A stretch of DNA of 38,009 nucleotides from a virus: IMG/VR virus record IMGVR_UViG_3300042397_000172, positions 1 through 38,009 of that record. One strand, written 5' to 3'. The first letter of the stretch is position 1, and each line of letters begins with the position of its first letter. Below the pieces are notes generated by a model that was given only the letters and a program-made list of their open reading frames with translations, was not told the DNA's origin and searched no databases. This document shows positions 7,775 to 12,875 of the stretch, piece after piece. Made by a program: the position numbers and the translations under genes.

Positions 7775-7836
7775 AGTGCCGTGATGCTATCACATGAGGA
7801 TGGTGTTGTGTAACGTGGATGCAATGGAGTAAGTGA

Positions 7837-7880
7837 ACCCATTGGGGTCAATGATTCGTAGAAGCATTTACCCATTGGGT
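7837..7880. promoter_or_regulatory. Operator pair on the late side
   Basis: There is an exact ACCCATTGGGT at 7870-7880 and an imperfect ACCCATTGGGG at 7837-7847, with centres 33 bp apart. On the minus strand, TTGACC (7851-7846) overlaps the second site, so binding here could control leftward transcription into terS. No good -10 is seen at the proper distance (TCCATT at 17 bp is weak). Confidence 0.5.
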
Positions 7881-8026
7881 TTCTGATTTTCTAAAAAATT
7901 TTCAGAGTTTCTGTGATGCCTACATAGCCGGACCATCGAACTCGCTGGCCCTACCCCCTCCCCTCGCCCCAGCGACTCCCGGGCACCACTGCAACCGCGC
8001 ACCCAGCACGGACACCCCAGCACCCG

Positions 8027-8043
8027 CGCACCCACTGGGTGCG
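8027..8043. promoter_or_regulatory. Operator palindrome, extended form
   Basis: CGCACCCACTGGGTGCG is a perfect 17-nt palindrome around C8035, containing the shared core ACCCANTGGGT at 8030-8040. It is the longest symmetric copy in the genome and is a likely dimeric repressor or activator site. Confidence 0.65.
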
Positions 8044-8063
8044 GAGATTCGCGCACCACTTAC

Positions 8064-8074
8064 ACCCAGTGGGT
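8064..8074. promoter_or_regulatory. Operator palindrome ACCCAGTGGGT
   Basis: Exact copy of the 11-nt palindrome; its centre is 34 bp from the extended copy at 8027-8043, nearly the same spacing as the late-side pair (33 bp). Confidence 0.6.
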
Positions 8075-8123
8075 CCACGTGTCCGGGTACTTTGGGCGGG
8101 CAAAGTGGGCACGGAATACGCGC

Positions 8124-8134
8124 ACCCAGTGGGT
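8124..8134. promoter_or_regulatory. Operator palindrome ACCCAGTGGGT
   Basis: Exact copy. The 11-nt segment AAAGTGGGCAC precedes it at 8102-8112 and again precedes the copy at 8189 (8180-8190), so this part of the array looks duplicated. Confidence 0.6.
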
Positions 8135-8155
8135 CCGGGGTTCAATCGAGAAACC

Positions 8156-8181
8156 GGGGAAATTCCCCAGAATCTGGGGAA
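8156..8181. repeat. Nested palindromes
   Basis: GGGGAAATTCCCC (8156-8168) overlaps the perfect 19-nt palindrome TTCCCCAGAATCTGGGGAA (8163-8181). They share the TTCCCC arm, so two alternative hairpins or two overlapping dimer sites are possible. The element sits between two ACCCAGTGGGT operators. Confidence 0.6.
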
Positions 8182-8188
8182 AGTGGGC

Positions 8189-8199
8189 ACCCAGTGGGT
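8189..8199. promoter_or_regulatory. Operator palindrome ACCCAGTGGGT
   Basis: Exact copy, the last of the upstream array and 136 bp before the early promoter at 8335. Confidence 0.6.
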
Positions 8200-8301
8200 C
8201 TGTGTTACCGTGTTTATGCAGCACGGCACCGGAATAACCTTTCCCGCGTGCGCGACCCTTAGATTCAATACGATTTTTAAACAGTCTTTTAATCCGAGAA
8301 T

Positions 8302-8330
8302 CCTAGAATCAGATACCCCTAGCTTCTAGG
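8302..8330. repeat. Inverted repeat CCTAGAA/TTCTAGG
   Basis: Seven-base arms (8302-8308 and 8324-8330) are separated by 15 nt and end 4 nt before the -35 of the early promoter. It could be a separate operator. Smaller CTAG-type dyads occur at 8878-8894 and just before the HTH gene (CCTAGCACATAGG, 11504-11516). Confidence 0.45.
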
Positions 8331-8334
8331 CAAT

Positions 8335-8365
8335 TTGTCACAACAATGTAGAAGTGTGGTAACAT
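8335..8365 (+). promoter_or_regulatory. Early promoter, extended -10
   Basis: The -10 is TAACAT (8360-8365), with the extended element TGG before it, making TGnTAACAT. TTGTCA at 8335-8340 is a possible -35 with a 19-nt spacer. The same layout recurs at 15489 and 22443. It would start the early transcript about 25 nt before the ATG at 8395. The upstream half of the -10 region (AAGTGTG, 8352-8358) is shared with the promoter at 22443. Confidence 0.6.
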
Positions 8366-8394
8366 GGAAACACTTAACCAACGGAGCACAACCC

Positions 8395-8901
8395 ATGCTA
8401 AACAGACAAGCCCTTGAAGATGCCGTTTATGCGGCGTACCCTGACCTTGAGATGTCCGACATCGAACGGCTACCCAGCGAAAAACTCGACTACATGCTGG
8501 GCGTGAGACAAGGCCGCTGGAAACTACCGCGAAGCAAGAAAGCCGCCGAACCCGAAGCCAAGACGATTTGGCAAGAAGTCGGGGAGCGTTACGAAGTGCG
8601 GGGCGGCGTGTTGGTTCACGTTGAATCGTGGCGCGTGTCGAATGATGCCGGGTATGACGTGCGCGAATACGTGCAGCAATGCGGGGAGCGTGTTCTCTTT
8701 GAAGGCCGCACCCGTTCAGCGTCAATCGTGGCGCACTACCTGACCACTGGCGAATGGGTAAAGCGAATCCCGAAGCCGCGCCGCATTCGTGCAGTCGTGC
8801 GGGATGGTGCGCGAGTGGTGCACTTGGGTTACTTCGCAACCGTGGAAGAACGGGACGCCGCAATTTTCGCCCACAAGCTAGGAATAACCCCTAGTGAATA
8901 A
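8395..8901 (+). CDS. First early protein, AP2-like C-terminus, 168 aa
   Basis: The frame reaches back to a TTG at 8335, but that lies in the promoter. The ATG at 8395 has GGAG 8 nt upstream. The C-terminal 40 residues (RAVVRDGARVVHLGYFATVEERDAAIFAHKLG) have the shape of an AP2/ERF DNA-binding element: basic strand, hydrophobic LGYF strand, then a helix rich in Ala. This type is also found in phage homing endonucleases and integrases. The middle (VREYVQQCGERVLFEGRTRSASIVAHYL) is not recognised. As the first early gene, directly under the early promoter, it may be a DNA-binding regulator or host-takeover protein. Confidence 0.7.
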   Translation: MLNRQALEDAVYAAYPDLEMSDIERLPSEKLDYMLGVRQGRWKLPRSKKAAEPEAKTIWQEVGERYEVRGGVLVHVESWRVSNDAGYDVREYVQQCGERVLFEGRTRSASIVAHYLTTGEWVKRIPKPRRIRAVVRDGARVVHLGYFATVEERDAAIFAHKLGITPSE

Positions 8902-8904
8902 TTT

Positions 8905-8944
8905 ACCCAGTGGGTATTGACAATTAGACCCAGTGGGTTAGAAT
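8905..8944 (+). promoter_or_regulatory. Second early promoter with two operators
   Basis: A perfect -35 TTGACA (8917-8922) and a TAGAAT -10 (8939-8944) are 16 bp apart. One ACCCAGTGGGT (8905-8915) ends 1 bp before the -35, and a second (8928-8938) fills the spacer up to the first base of the -10. Binding of a dimer at either site would block RNA polymerase. This is the clearest promoter-operator in the window and supports reading the other palindromes as operators. Confidence 0.8.
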
Positions 8945-8984
8945 TGAGCACATCAACAACCCGTAACCGTAAGGACTCGACACC

Positions 8985-9128
8985 ATGAACCGCCACGCCC
9001 TGCACTATCTCGATTTGCACCCCGAACCCCTGAAGACTGACGAACCCGCCCCGCTGATGATTTGGGCGGGTGCAGCCTTCGCACTGGGTGCCCTGTACCT
9101 GTTGACCGTGTTTGCCTTTTCCCTGTAA
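8985..9128 (+). CDS. Small membrane protein, 47 aa
   Basis: ATG at 8985 has AAGGACT 8-14 nt upstream and is the first start after the operator-controlled promoter. A charged N-terminus (MNRHALHYLDLHPEPLKTDE) is followed by one strong membrane segment from about residue 24 to the end (LMIWAGAAFALGALYLLTVF). No signal cleavage site is seen. It is probably a single-span inner-membrane protein. Early membrane mini-proteins in phages often act in host takeover or superinfection exclusion, but nothing in the sequence shows which. Confidence 0.7.
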   Translation: MNRHALHYLDLHPEPLKTDEPAPLMIWAGAAFALGALYLLTVFAFSL

Positions 9129-9154
9129 CCCGTAATTTGTAAGGACTGACCATC

Positions 9155-9649
9155 ATGACAACCGCAACCCTTGACACAATCGAAGCACTCGAAGCCCTGC
9201 CCGTCAAAATCGACTATGTGGCCGAAGTTCCCAGCAAGTGGGGCGAATCAAACCCGCGCACCGTTGACCAGTGGCGCGTGACTATTTCGAGCAAAGCCGG
9301 TCTCCACTCGTTCGACTATTTCACCGGCTTGGGACTGCGCACCCCGATCCCCGCGCTTTATTTGGCACATAACCCGCCACGCAGGGGGACACTGGCTTAT
9401 GAGCAACTCGAAAAAGCGCACCGCAAACCCAAAGCCCCAAAAGTTGCCGACGTGCTGCACTCGCTGATCATGGACTCAAGCGCAGCGGATGAAAACTTTC
9501 ACGACTGGTGCGACAACTACGGGATGTCGTCAGGCTCAGTTAAAGCCATGAACACCTACAAAGCGTGTCTGGAGATTGCCGTGGCACTGCGCAAACACTT
9601 TTCACCCGACACCCTGCGCCAAGTGCGCGAACTGTTGCAAGACTACTAA
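9155..9649 (+). CDS. Conserved early protein, 164 aa
   Basis: No function is recognised. The layout is QWRVTISSKAGLHSFDYFTGLGLR in the first half, then an acidic helical part with VLHSLIMDSSAADENFHDWCDNYGMSSGS and AMNTYKACLEIAVALRKHF. Proteins with the FDYFTGLG, D.SAADE.F..WC.N.G and ..TY.AC elements are frequent in phages, prophages and plasmids by recall. ATG at 9155 follows an AAGGACT site. It is second after the operator-controlled promoter, so probably immediate-early. Confidence 0.75.
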   Translation: MTTATLDTIEALEALPVKIDYVAEVPSKWGESNPRTVDQWRVTISSKAGLHSFDYFTGLGLRTPIPALYLAHNPPRRGTLAYEQLEKAHRKPKAPKVADVLHSLIMDSSAADENFHDWCDNYGMSSGSVKAMNTYKACLEIAVALRKHFSPDTLRQVRELLQDY

Positions 9650-9665
9650 ACCCGGAGCACTGACT

Positions 9666-9881
9666 ATGAAACACACTTTTAAATTGTCCATTGACTGCGC
9701 GAACGCTGCATTCTGCGAAGGCGACACCCCGACACCAGAAAGCGCAGCCCCTGAACTGGCCCGCATTCTTCGCGCAATTGCTGACCGTATCGAGTCCGGC
9801 GACACTTTCGACACTTTCCGCAACTGCCACGACATCAACGGCAACACCGTGGGCACTTTCGCCCTTAAGACGGAGCAATAA
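9666..9881 (+). CDS. Small early protein, 71 aa
   Basis: The ATG at 9666 is preferred over upstream in-frame starts inside the previous gene because GGAG lies 9 nt before it. The protein contains PELARILRAIADRIESGDTF followed by a C-terminal strand pair with DINGNTVGTFAL. This helix-plus-hairpin pattern is common in small phage and plasmid proteins of unknown role. Confidence 0.7.
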   Translation: MKHTFKLSIDCANAAFCEGDTPTPESAAPELARILRAIADRIESGDTFDTFRNCHDINGNTVGTFALKTEQ

Positions 9882-9884
9882 ACC

Positions 9885-10076
9885 ATGAAAACCGATTTCA
9901 AAGTTTACCCCCGCAAAATTCACGTTTACTGCAAAGGCGCACCCAAGACAGCCCCGCACCTGTCGCAGTTTTACGCATGGTCAACGAACGCCTATAAAAC
10001 GTGCCGCGATGCCGTGGCCGCTGCAAAGGCGCTGCACCCCTCCCAAGAATTTACCGCCCGTTTCGCAAAGGACTGA
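9885..10076 (+). CDS. Small early protein, 63 aa
   Basis: A basic protein with an N-terminal strand-rich part (KTDFKVYPRKIHVYCKG) and a helix (TCRDAVAAAKALHPSQEFTARF). The second half resembles the (C/A)xxAVxxAKxxHP(S/D)xxFxARF tail of small phage proteins. It is separated by 3 nt from the previous stop and by 3 nt from the next start, so it is in one tight operon. Function unknown. Confidence 0.65.
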   Translation: MKTDFKVYPRKIHVYCKGAPKTAPHLSQFYAWSTNAYKTCRDAVAAAKALHPSQEFTARFAKD

Positions 10077-10079
10077 ACC

Positions 10080-10352
10080 ATGAACGCCTACATTCAAACC
10101 CACGCAACCCGCCCGGACGGTTCCCGCGATAGTTTCGCCACGGTGGCCGTCGATTGCAAAACCGCACCCCTGTGGTGGCAAGAACGGGGGCTTTCGTTCA
10201 CCGCTACCGGGTACGGTTCCCGCATCCCCACGCCCCACATGGTCAAATTTAACGGACGGTGGCGGCGCGTCTACTGCCGGATTTTCTCGAACATCGGCAC
10301 CCTTTTTATCGGCCACGGCGAAAACCGTTTCACTGTCAATTTGGAGAATTGA
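10080..10352 (+). CDS. Small early protein, 90 aa
   Basis: ATG at 10080 has AAGGA at the proper distance. The protein is beta-rich and basic (SRIPTPHMVKFNGRWRRVYC), with many aromatic residues (WWQERGLSF). The KxNGRWRRVY pattern recurs in small phage proteins of unknown function. No catalytic motif is seen. Anti-defence or host-control activity is possible from its early position only. Confidence 0.65.
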   Translation: MNAYIQTHATRPDGSRDSFATVAVDCKTAPLWWQERGLSFTATGYGSRIPTPHMVKFNGRWRRVYCRIFSNIGTLFIGHGENRFTVNLEN

Positions 10353-10355
10353 AAA

Positions 10356-10673
10356 ATGAACACGCAACAACTGACCACCGAAGAACAAGAACGCGCCGCA
10401 TATATGGCGGGCGACACCCGGGCCGCTGAACTACTGGCCCAAATTGCCCAACTCGAAGCCGAACGGGATGCACTGGCCGAAGAACTGGAAAAGGCGCGGG
10501 AACGCTTGCCCGTTCGGTTTTTTATCGTTGACTATGACCTAGACGAAGGCCCGGATATCGTGGAAGTTGACGAACGGGACTTTTTAAGCGCCGATGGTTC
10601 GATTAAGTACGAACGCCACACCGTGTTTCAAAATGGCGTGGATCAAATTTGCCTGACAAAGGGGTTTGAGTGA
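10356..10673 (+). CDS. Coiled-coil early protein, 105 aa
   Basis: Residues 20-49 form a heptad-like coiled coil (AAELLAQIAQLEAERDALAEELEKARERL), probably for dimerisation. The rest is an acidic domain (VDYDLDEGPDIVEVDERDF) that ends with two short strands. Overall charge is strongly negative; acidic proteins of this sort sometimes mimic DNA, but there is no specific evidence here. GGAG precedes the start. Confidence 0.65.
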   Translation: MNTQQLTTEEQERAAYMAGDTRAAELLAQIAQLEAERDALAEELEKARERLPVRFFIVDYDLDEGPDIVEVDERDFLSADGSIKYERHTVFQNGVDQICLTKGFE

Positions 10674-10744
10674 TAACCGCCCTTTTAATCGCCCTAGCCG
10701 GTGTCGTTCTGGTCCCGCTAGTCTCTGACTTTCTCGACCTATAA
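10670..10744 (+). CDS. 24-aa membrane micro-protein
   Basis: A GTG start at 10670 overlaps the TGA of the upstream gene (GTGA) and has AAAGGGG 5 nt before it. The peptide is MITALLIALAGVVLVPLVSD followed by FLDL: one hydrophobic span with an acidic C-terminal end. This is the size and shape of phage membrane micro-proteins. The coupled start and good ribosome site favour expression, but nothing proves it. Confidence 0.5.
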   Translation: MITALLIALAGVVLVPLVSDFLDL

Positions 10745-10745
10745 C

Positions 10746-10765
10746 ACCACGCGAACCCGTAACCC
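10746..10765 (+). repeat. Left 20-bp direct repeat of the pentapeptide cassette
   Basis: ACCACGCGAACCCGTAACCC lies 16 nt before the pentapeptide-repeat gene. A copy with one change (G to A) lies at 11447-11466, right at the stop of that gene. Confidence 0.8.
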
Positions 10766-10781
10766 ATTGAAAGCCTGAACC

Positions 10782-11447
10782 ATGAAACACCAAATCAAAC
10801 ACCGCTTTACCGAATCCGTTCTTTTTGAATGCGACTTGCCCGACGACACCCCGTCCGGACTGGTCACCCGTCACGCTTTGGAAAAAGCTACCGCCGCCGG
10901 GGCCTACCTCGACGGGGCCTACCTCGACGGGGCCTACCTCGCCGGGGCCAACCTCGACGGGGCCAACCTCGACGGGGCCTACCTCGCCGGGGCCAACCTC
11001 GACGGGGCCTACCTCGCCGGGGCCTACCTCGCCGGGGCCAACCTCGACGGGGCCAACCTCGACGGGGCCAACCTCGACGGGGCCAACCTCGCCGGGGCCT
11101 ACCTCGACGGGGCCTACCTCGACGGGGCCTACCTCGCCGGGGCCAACCTCGCCGGGGCCTACCTCGCCGGGGCCAACCTCGCCGGGGCCTACCTCGCCGG
11201 GGCTTTATTGGTGGGCGAACGTCCAATTTTTCAAATTGGCCCCATTGGGTCACGTTGCGCGTATTTCACGGCATATCTGACAAGCGAAGGTGTGAAACTT
11301 CGGGCGGGTTGTTTCTTTGGCACCGTGGACGAATTCACCGCGAAATTGTCTAAAGAACACGGGGGCAACATCCACGCGAAAGAATACCGCGCCGCCCTTG
11401 ACCTGATCCATTATCACGCCGGATTGTGGACACCGCCGACACCTTGA
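10782..11447 (+). CDS. Pentapeptide-repeat protein, 221 aa
   Basis: Residues 40-139 are 20 exact tandem pentapeptides GA(Y/N)L(D/A), followed by a degenerate GALLV. This is the A(D/N)LXX type that folds as a right-handed quadrilateral beta-helix and can mimic DNA, as in MfpA and Qnr, which bind gyrase. The N-terminal 39 residues (MKHQIKHRFTES to ATAA) and the C-terminal domain (GSRCAYFTAYLTSEGVKLRA, CFFGTVDEFTAKL, AKEYRAALDLI) are non-repetitive; a similar C-terminal domain follows pentapeptides in other phage proteins by recall. The gene ends at a terminator. It may act on host gyrase or another DNA-binding target; the target is inference. Confidence 0.9.
   Translation: MKHQIKHRFTESVLFECDLPDDTPSGLVTRHALEKATAAGAYLDGAYLDGAYLAGANLDGANLDGAYLAGANLDGAYLAGAYLAGANLDGANLDGANLDGANLAGAYLDGAYLDGAYLAGANLAGAYLAGANLAGAYLAGALLVGERPIFQIGPIGSRCAYFTAYLTSEGVKLRAGCFFGTVDEFTAKLSKEHGGNIHAKEYRAALDLIHYHAGLWTPPTP
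10899..11198 (+). repeat. 20 tandem 15-bp units
   Basis: Each unit is GGGGCCxACCTCGxC. The first x is T or A (Tyr or Asn) and the second x is A or C (Asp or Ala); every other base is identical in all 20 units. The array encodes the pentapeptide helix. Such DNA identity suggests recent growth or homogenisation by slippage or unequal recombination. Confidence 0.95.
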
Positions 11448-11466
11448 CCACGCGAACCCATAACCC
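11447..11466 (+). repeat. Right 20-bp direct repeat of the pentapeptide cassette
   Basis: ACCACGCGAACCCATAACCC matches the copy at 10746-10765 at 19 of 20 positions. It begins on the last base of the stop codon. Confidence 0.8.
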
Positions 11467-11469
11467 CCA

Positions 11470-11500
11470 GCCCCTGAATTAGCGTTCAAGGGCATTTTTT
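11470..11500 (+). terminator. Rho-independent terminator after the pentapeptide gene
   Basis: GCCCCTGAA (11470-11478) pairs with TTCAAGGGC (11485-11493) with one mismatch around a 6-nt loop. ATTTTTT follows. It should end or attenuate the early transcript before the HTH gene. Confidence 0.75.
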
Positions 11501-11528
11501 GACCCTAGCACATAGGACACTCCCACCC

Positions 11529-11915
11529 ATGAACGAAACCCCCCTGAAACAACCCAAAACCCCGGCCCCCGGTACCGTGGCCGAACGGGTACGCCAAACC
11601 GTGGACCGCCTGAACCTCGACGAACCCCAGGCCGCTGAATATTTTGGCGTCCCCGTGTTCACCGTTCGCAAGTGGTGCACGGGCGAACGCGAACCCGGTG
11701 CAGCCGTGGCCCGTCTGCTTGATGTGCTGGGACTTGTCGAAGCACTGGCCCCGGCGCTGCATGATTCTTTTTTGCCGCCCGTGAGCACAACACCCCCGCG
11801 CAAGCGTGGCCGGGTGAAGAATTTGGCTGGAGAAATCGGTCATGTCGAAAAATCCGATTCCCCCGACTCAACCGATTCGATTGACAATTTGGTCATGTTA
11901 AAAAATCCCGGTTGA
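11529..11915 (+). CDS. Helix-turn-helix regulator candidate, 128 aa
   Basis: Residues 16-70 look like an XRE/YdaS-type DNA-binding domain: TVAERVRQTVDRLNL, then PQAAEYFGVPVFTVRKWCTG and a closing helix (AAVARLLDVLGLV). The second helix (VFTVRKWCTGER) has the recognition-helix pattern. The C-terminal part is a basic, Ser/Asp-rich tail (PRKRGRVKN, then DSPDSTDSID) without a known domain. ATG at 11529 has AGGA 11 nt upstream. It follows a terminator, so it may have its own promoter, though none is clear. It is the best candidate to bind the ACCCANTGGGT operators. Confidence 0.75.
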   Translation: MNETPLKQPKTPAPGTVAERVRQTVDRLNLDEPQAAEYFGVPVFTVRKWCTGEREPGAAVARLLDVLGLVEALAPALHDSFLPPVSTTPPRKRGRVKNLAGEIGHVEKSDSPDSTDSIDNLVMLKNPG

Positions 11916-11926
11916 AGGAGTCAACC

Positions 11927-12151
11927 ATGAACGCACTTGAACACTATGACCGCCTCTATGGTGACATGGACCTGAACCCCCAAGACGCTGCCCGATTCGT
12001 GTTTGTCTCGGGCTGGAATAGCGCAATGGAAGAAGCCATGAAGCGCGTGAATGCCATGCCCTTTGGCAATGACACCCGGGCATCGTTTGCCATCTATTTC
12101 CAGCAGATGATGATGGTTGACCCCTCGGACATTCAGGAGAAGATGCAATGA
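11927..12151 (+). CDS. Small early protein, 74 aa
   Basis: The ATG at 11927 has a strong GAAGGAG site; the frame reaches back 15 nt to a weaker TTG. The protein is helical with many Met and Asp residues (HYDRLYGDMDLNPQDAARFV, ARASFAIYFQQMM). A segment ARFVFVSGWNSAMEEAM is like small phage proteins where a Trp-centred helix is conserved. Its stop overlaps the glutaredoxin start. Function unknown. Confidence 0.65.
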   Translation: MNALEHYDRLYGDMDLNPQDAARFVFVSGWNSAMEEAMKRVNAMPFGNDTRASFAIYFQQMMMVDPSDIQEKMQ

Positions 12152-12381
12152 ACATCGTGATCTACACCAAGACCAACTGCCCCAACTGCACCACGGCCAA
12201 GCGGTTGCTGGACAGCAGGGGGATCGGGTTTGAGGATCGGGACATCGAGGTGCCGCTGTGGTTTGAGACATTGAACATGCTTTACCCAGAAGCCCGACAA
12301 ATGCCCCAGATTTTCATCAACAACCAGCGTGTCGGTGGACTCGCTGGACTTCAAAACGCACTCAAGGAGTTAGGACTATGA
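12148..12381 (+). CDS. Glutaredoxin, 77 aa
   Basis: This is a small thiol-disulfide oxidoreductase. The redox motif is CPNC at residues 11-14 after the IVIYTKTN strand. The cis-Pro loop is MPQIFIN, and RVGG with the following helix closes the fold, as in NrdH/Grx proteins. Length is typical. Phage glutaredoxins usually serve a ribonucleotide reductase, but no such enzyme is seen here, so it may feed the host enzyme or keep the zinc-finger neighbours reduced. The start overlaps the upstream stop (ATGA) and the stop overlaps the next start. Confidence 0.92.
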   Translation: MNIVIYTKTNCPNCTTAKRLLDSRGIGFEDRDIEVPLWFETLNMLYPEARQMPQIFINNQRVGGLAGLQNALKELGL

Positions 12382-12497
12382 CCGAATGCAAACACCGCTG
12401 GCTGCTCACCCCATCGCCACACCGCACCCAGTACCACTACCAGTGCGCCCGATGTGCCCAAGTGGCATGGGCCACGCTTAAGGAGAAGGCAGAATGA
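12378..12497 (+). CDS. Mini zinc-binding protein, 39 aa
   Basis: The ORF has ATGA overlaps at both ends and an AAGGAG site. C4-K-H6 near the start and the knuckle CARC (residues 24-27) within YHYQCARCAQVAW suggest one treble-clef or ribbon-like zinc site. Similar very short proteins are frequent in phage operons. It could bind nucleic acid or be a protein adaptor; unknown. Confidence 0.6.
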   Translation: MTECKHRWLLTPSPHRTQYHYQCARCAQVAWATLKEKAE

Positions 12498-12733
12498 GCA
12501 GCAAGCCAAACATCCATGACATACTTAAGAACGCCTGCGAGAAGTTCGGCCTGACGATGGGCGAGGCTTTAGCAATCACAAAAACACCGTTGCACCCACG
12601 CGAGCTGCGCGACGACTTTGCTGGCAAGGCGATGGCATCCGTGATTGCCCGAGGTGACGACACAAACCGCCCCGGCATGGCCGAGTGGTCTTACGCAATG
12701 GCAGACGTTATGCTGAAAGCGAGGAACGAATGA
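12494..12733 (+). CDS. Small helical protein, 79 aa
   Basis: ATGA overlap and AAGGAGAAGG precede the start. The N-terminal half (IHDILKNACEKFGLTMGEAL) looks helical, and the C-terminal half (AGKAMASVIARGDDTNRPGMAEWSYAMADVMLKA) is like many small phage proteins that have A..AM..V with a final ADxML helix. No function is known. Confidence 0.65.
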   Translation: MSSKPNIHDILKNACEKFGLTMGEALAITKTPLHPRELRDDFAGKAMASVIARGDDTNRPGMAEWSYAMADVMLKARNE

Positions 12734-12840
12734 AGCCCTGCACCGACTGCAACAGACCCCGACTGCCCGAGGGCGGGGTGCAAATGTCACCGACCCGGTG
12801 GATTTGCGCCCAGTGTTGGCGGAAATTCTTTACCAGTTAG
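12730..12840 (+). CDS. Mini zinc-ribbon protein, 36 aa
   Basis: The two knuckles CTDC (4-7) and CAQC (26-29) are separated by 18 residues, as in a zinc ribbon. ATG overlaps the upstream stop (ATGA). It is the last early gene and ends 9 nt before the terminator stem. Together with the 39-aa protein and the glutaredoxin it forms a small Cys-rich cluster. Role unknown. Confidence 0.6.
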   Translation: MKPCTDCNRPRLPEGGVQMSPTRWICAQCWRKFFTS

Positions 12841-12849
12841 GTAAACAAA

Positions 12850-12874
12850 AAAGGCCCGGTCAATCCGGGCCTTT
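12850..12874. terminator. Bidirectional terminator
   Basis: AAAGGCCCGG (12850-12859) and CCGGGCCTTT (12865-12874) form a perfect 10-bp stem with loop TCAAT. A-rich and T-rich flanks allow ending of both the rightward early transcript and the leftward primase transcript, whose stop is at 12876. Confidence 0.88.
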
Positions 12875-12875
12875 G

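Larger units (their letters stand above)
7775..8394. promoter_or_regulatory. 620-bp divergent control region
   Basis: This is the only long gap in the genome, between the leftward late block and the rightward early block. It holds five exact ACCCANTGGGT palindromes (centres 7875, 8035, 8069, 8129, 8194) and one near copy at 7837. It also holds nested GGGGAA/TTCCCC palindromes, a CCTAGAA/TTCTAGG inverted repeat and an extended -10 promoter for the early operon. A C-rich stretch at about 7945-8030 has no recognisable signal. Open frames here cross the operators and look non-coding. For the late operon, a minus-strand extended -10 (TGATAGCAT, 7792-7784) and a TTGACC (7851-7846) exist, but neither is convincing. 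The region may also hold the replication origin or pac site, which I cannot show. Confidence 0.8.

Noticed and set aside
7784-7813. Extended -10 (TGATAGCAT) just before terS as the late promoter
   Set aside because: It would start transcription only about 3 nt before the terS ATG and the -35 (TTACAC, 18-nt spacer) is poor; kept only as a weak possibility.
7951-8329. Open frames in the control region (7951-8268 minus, 8039-8329 plus)
   Set aside because: They cover operator palindromes and promoter elements, lack ribosome sites and show no protein-like pattern.
8335-8394. TTG start at 8335 for the first early protein
   Set aside because: It lies in the -35/-10 region of the early promoter; the ATG at 8395 has a good GGAG site.
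10899-11198. Possible CRISPR array
   Set aside because: The units are contiguous 15-mers without spacers and are in frame with a known protein repeat.
10888-11353. Repeat-rich frames PTSTG, RRGLP and RRGRP in other frames of the 15-bp array
   Set aside because: They are shadows of the pentapeptide repeat. The GA(Y/N)L(D/A) frame alone has a real protein family, start site and unique flanking domains.
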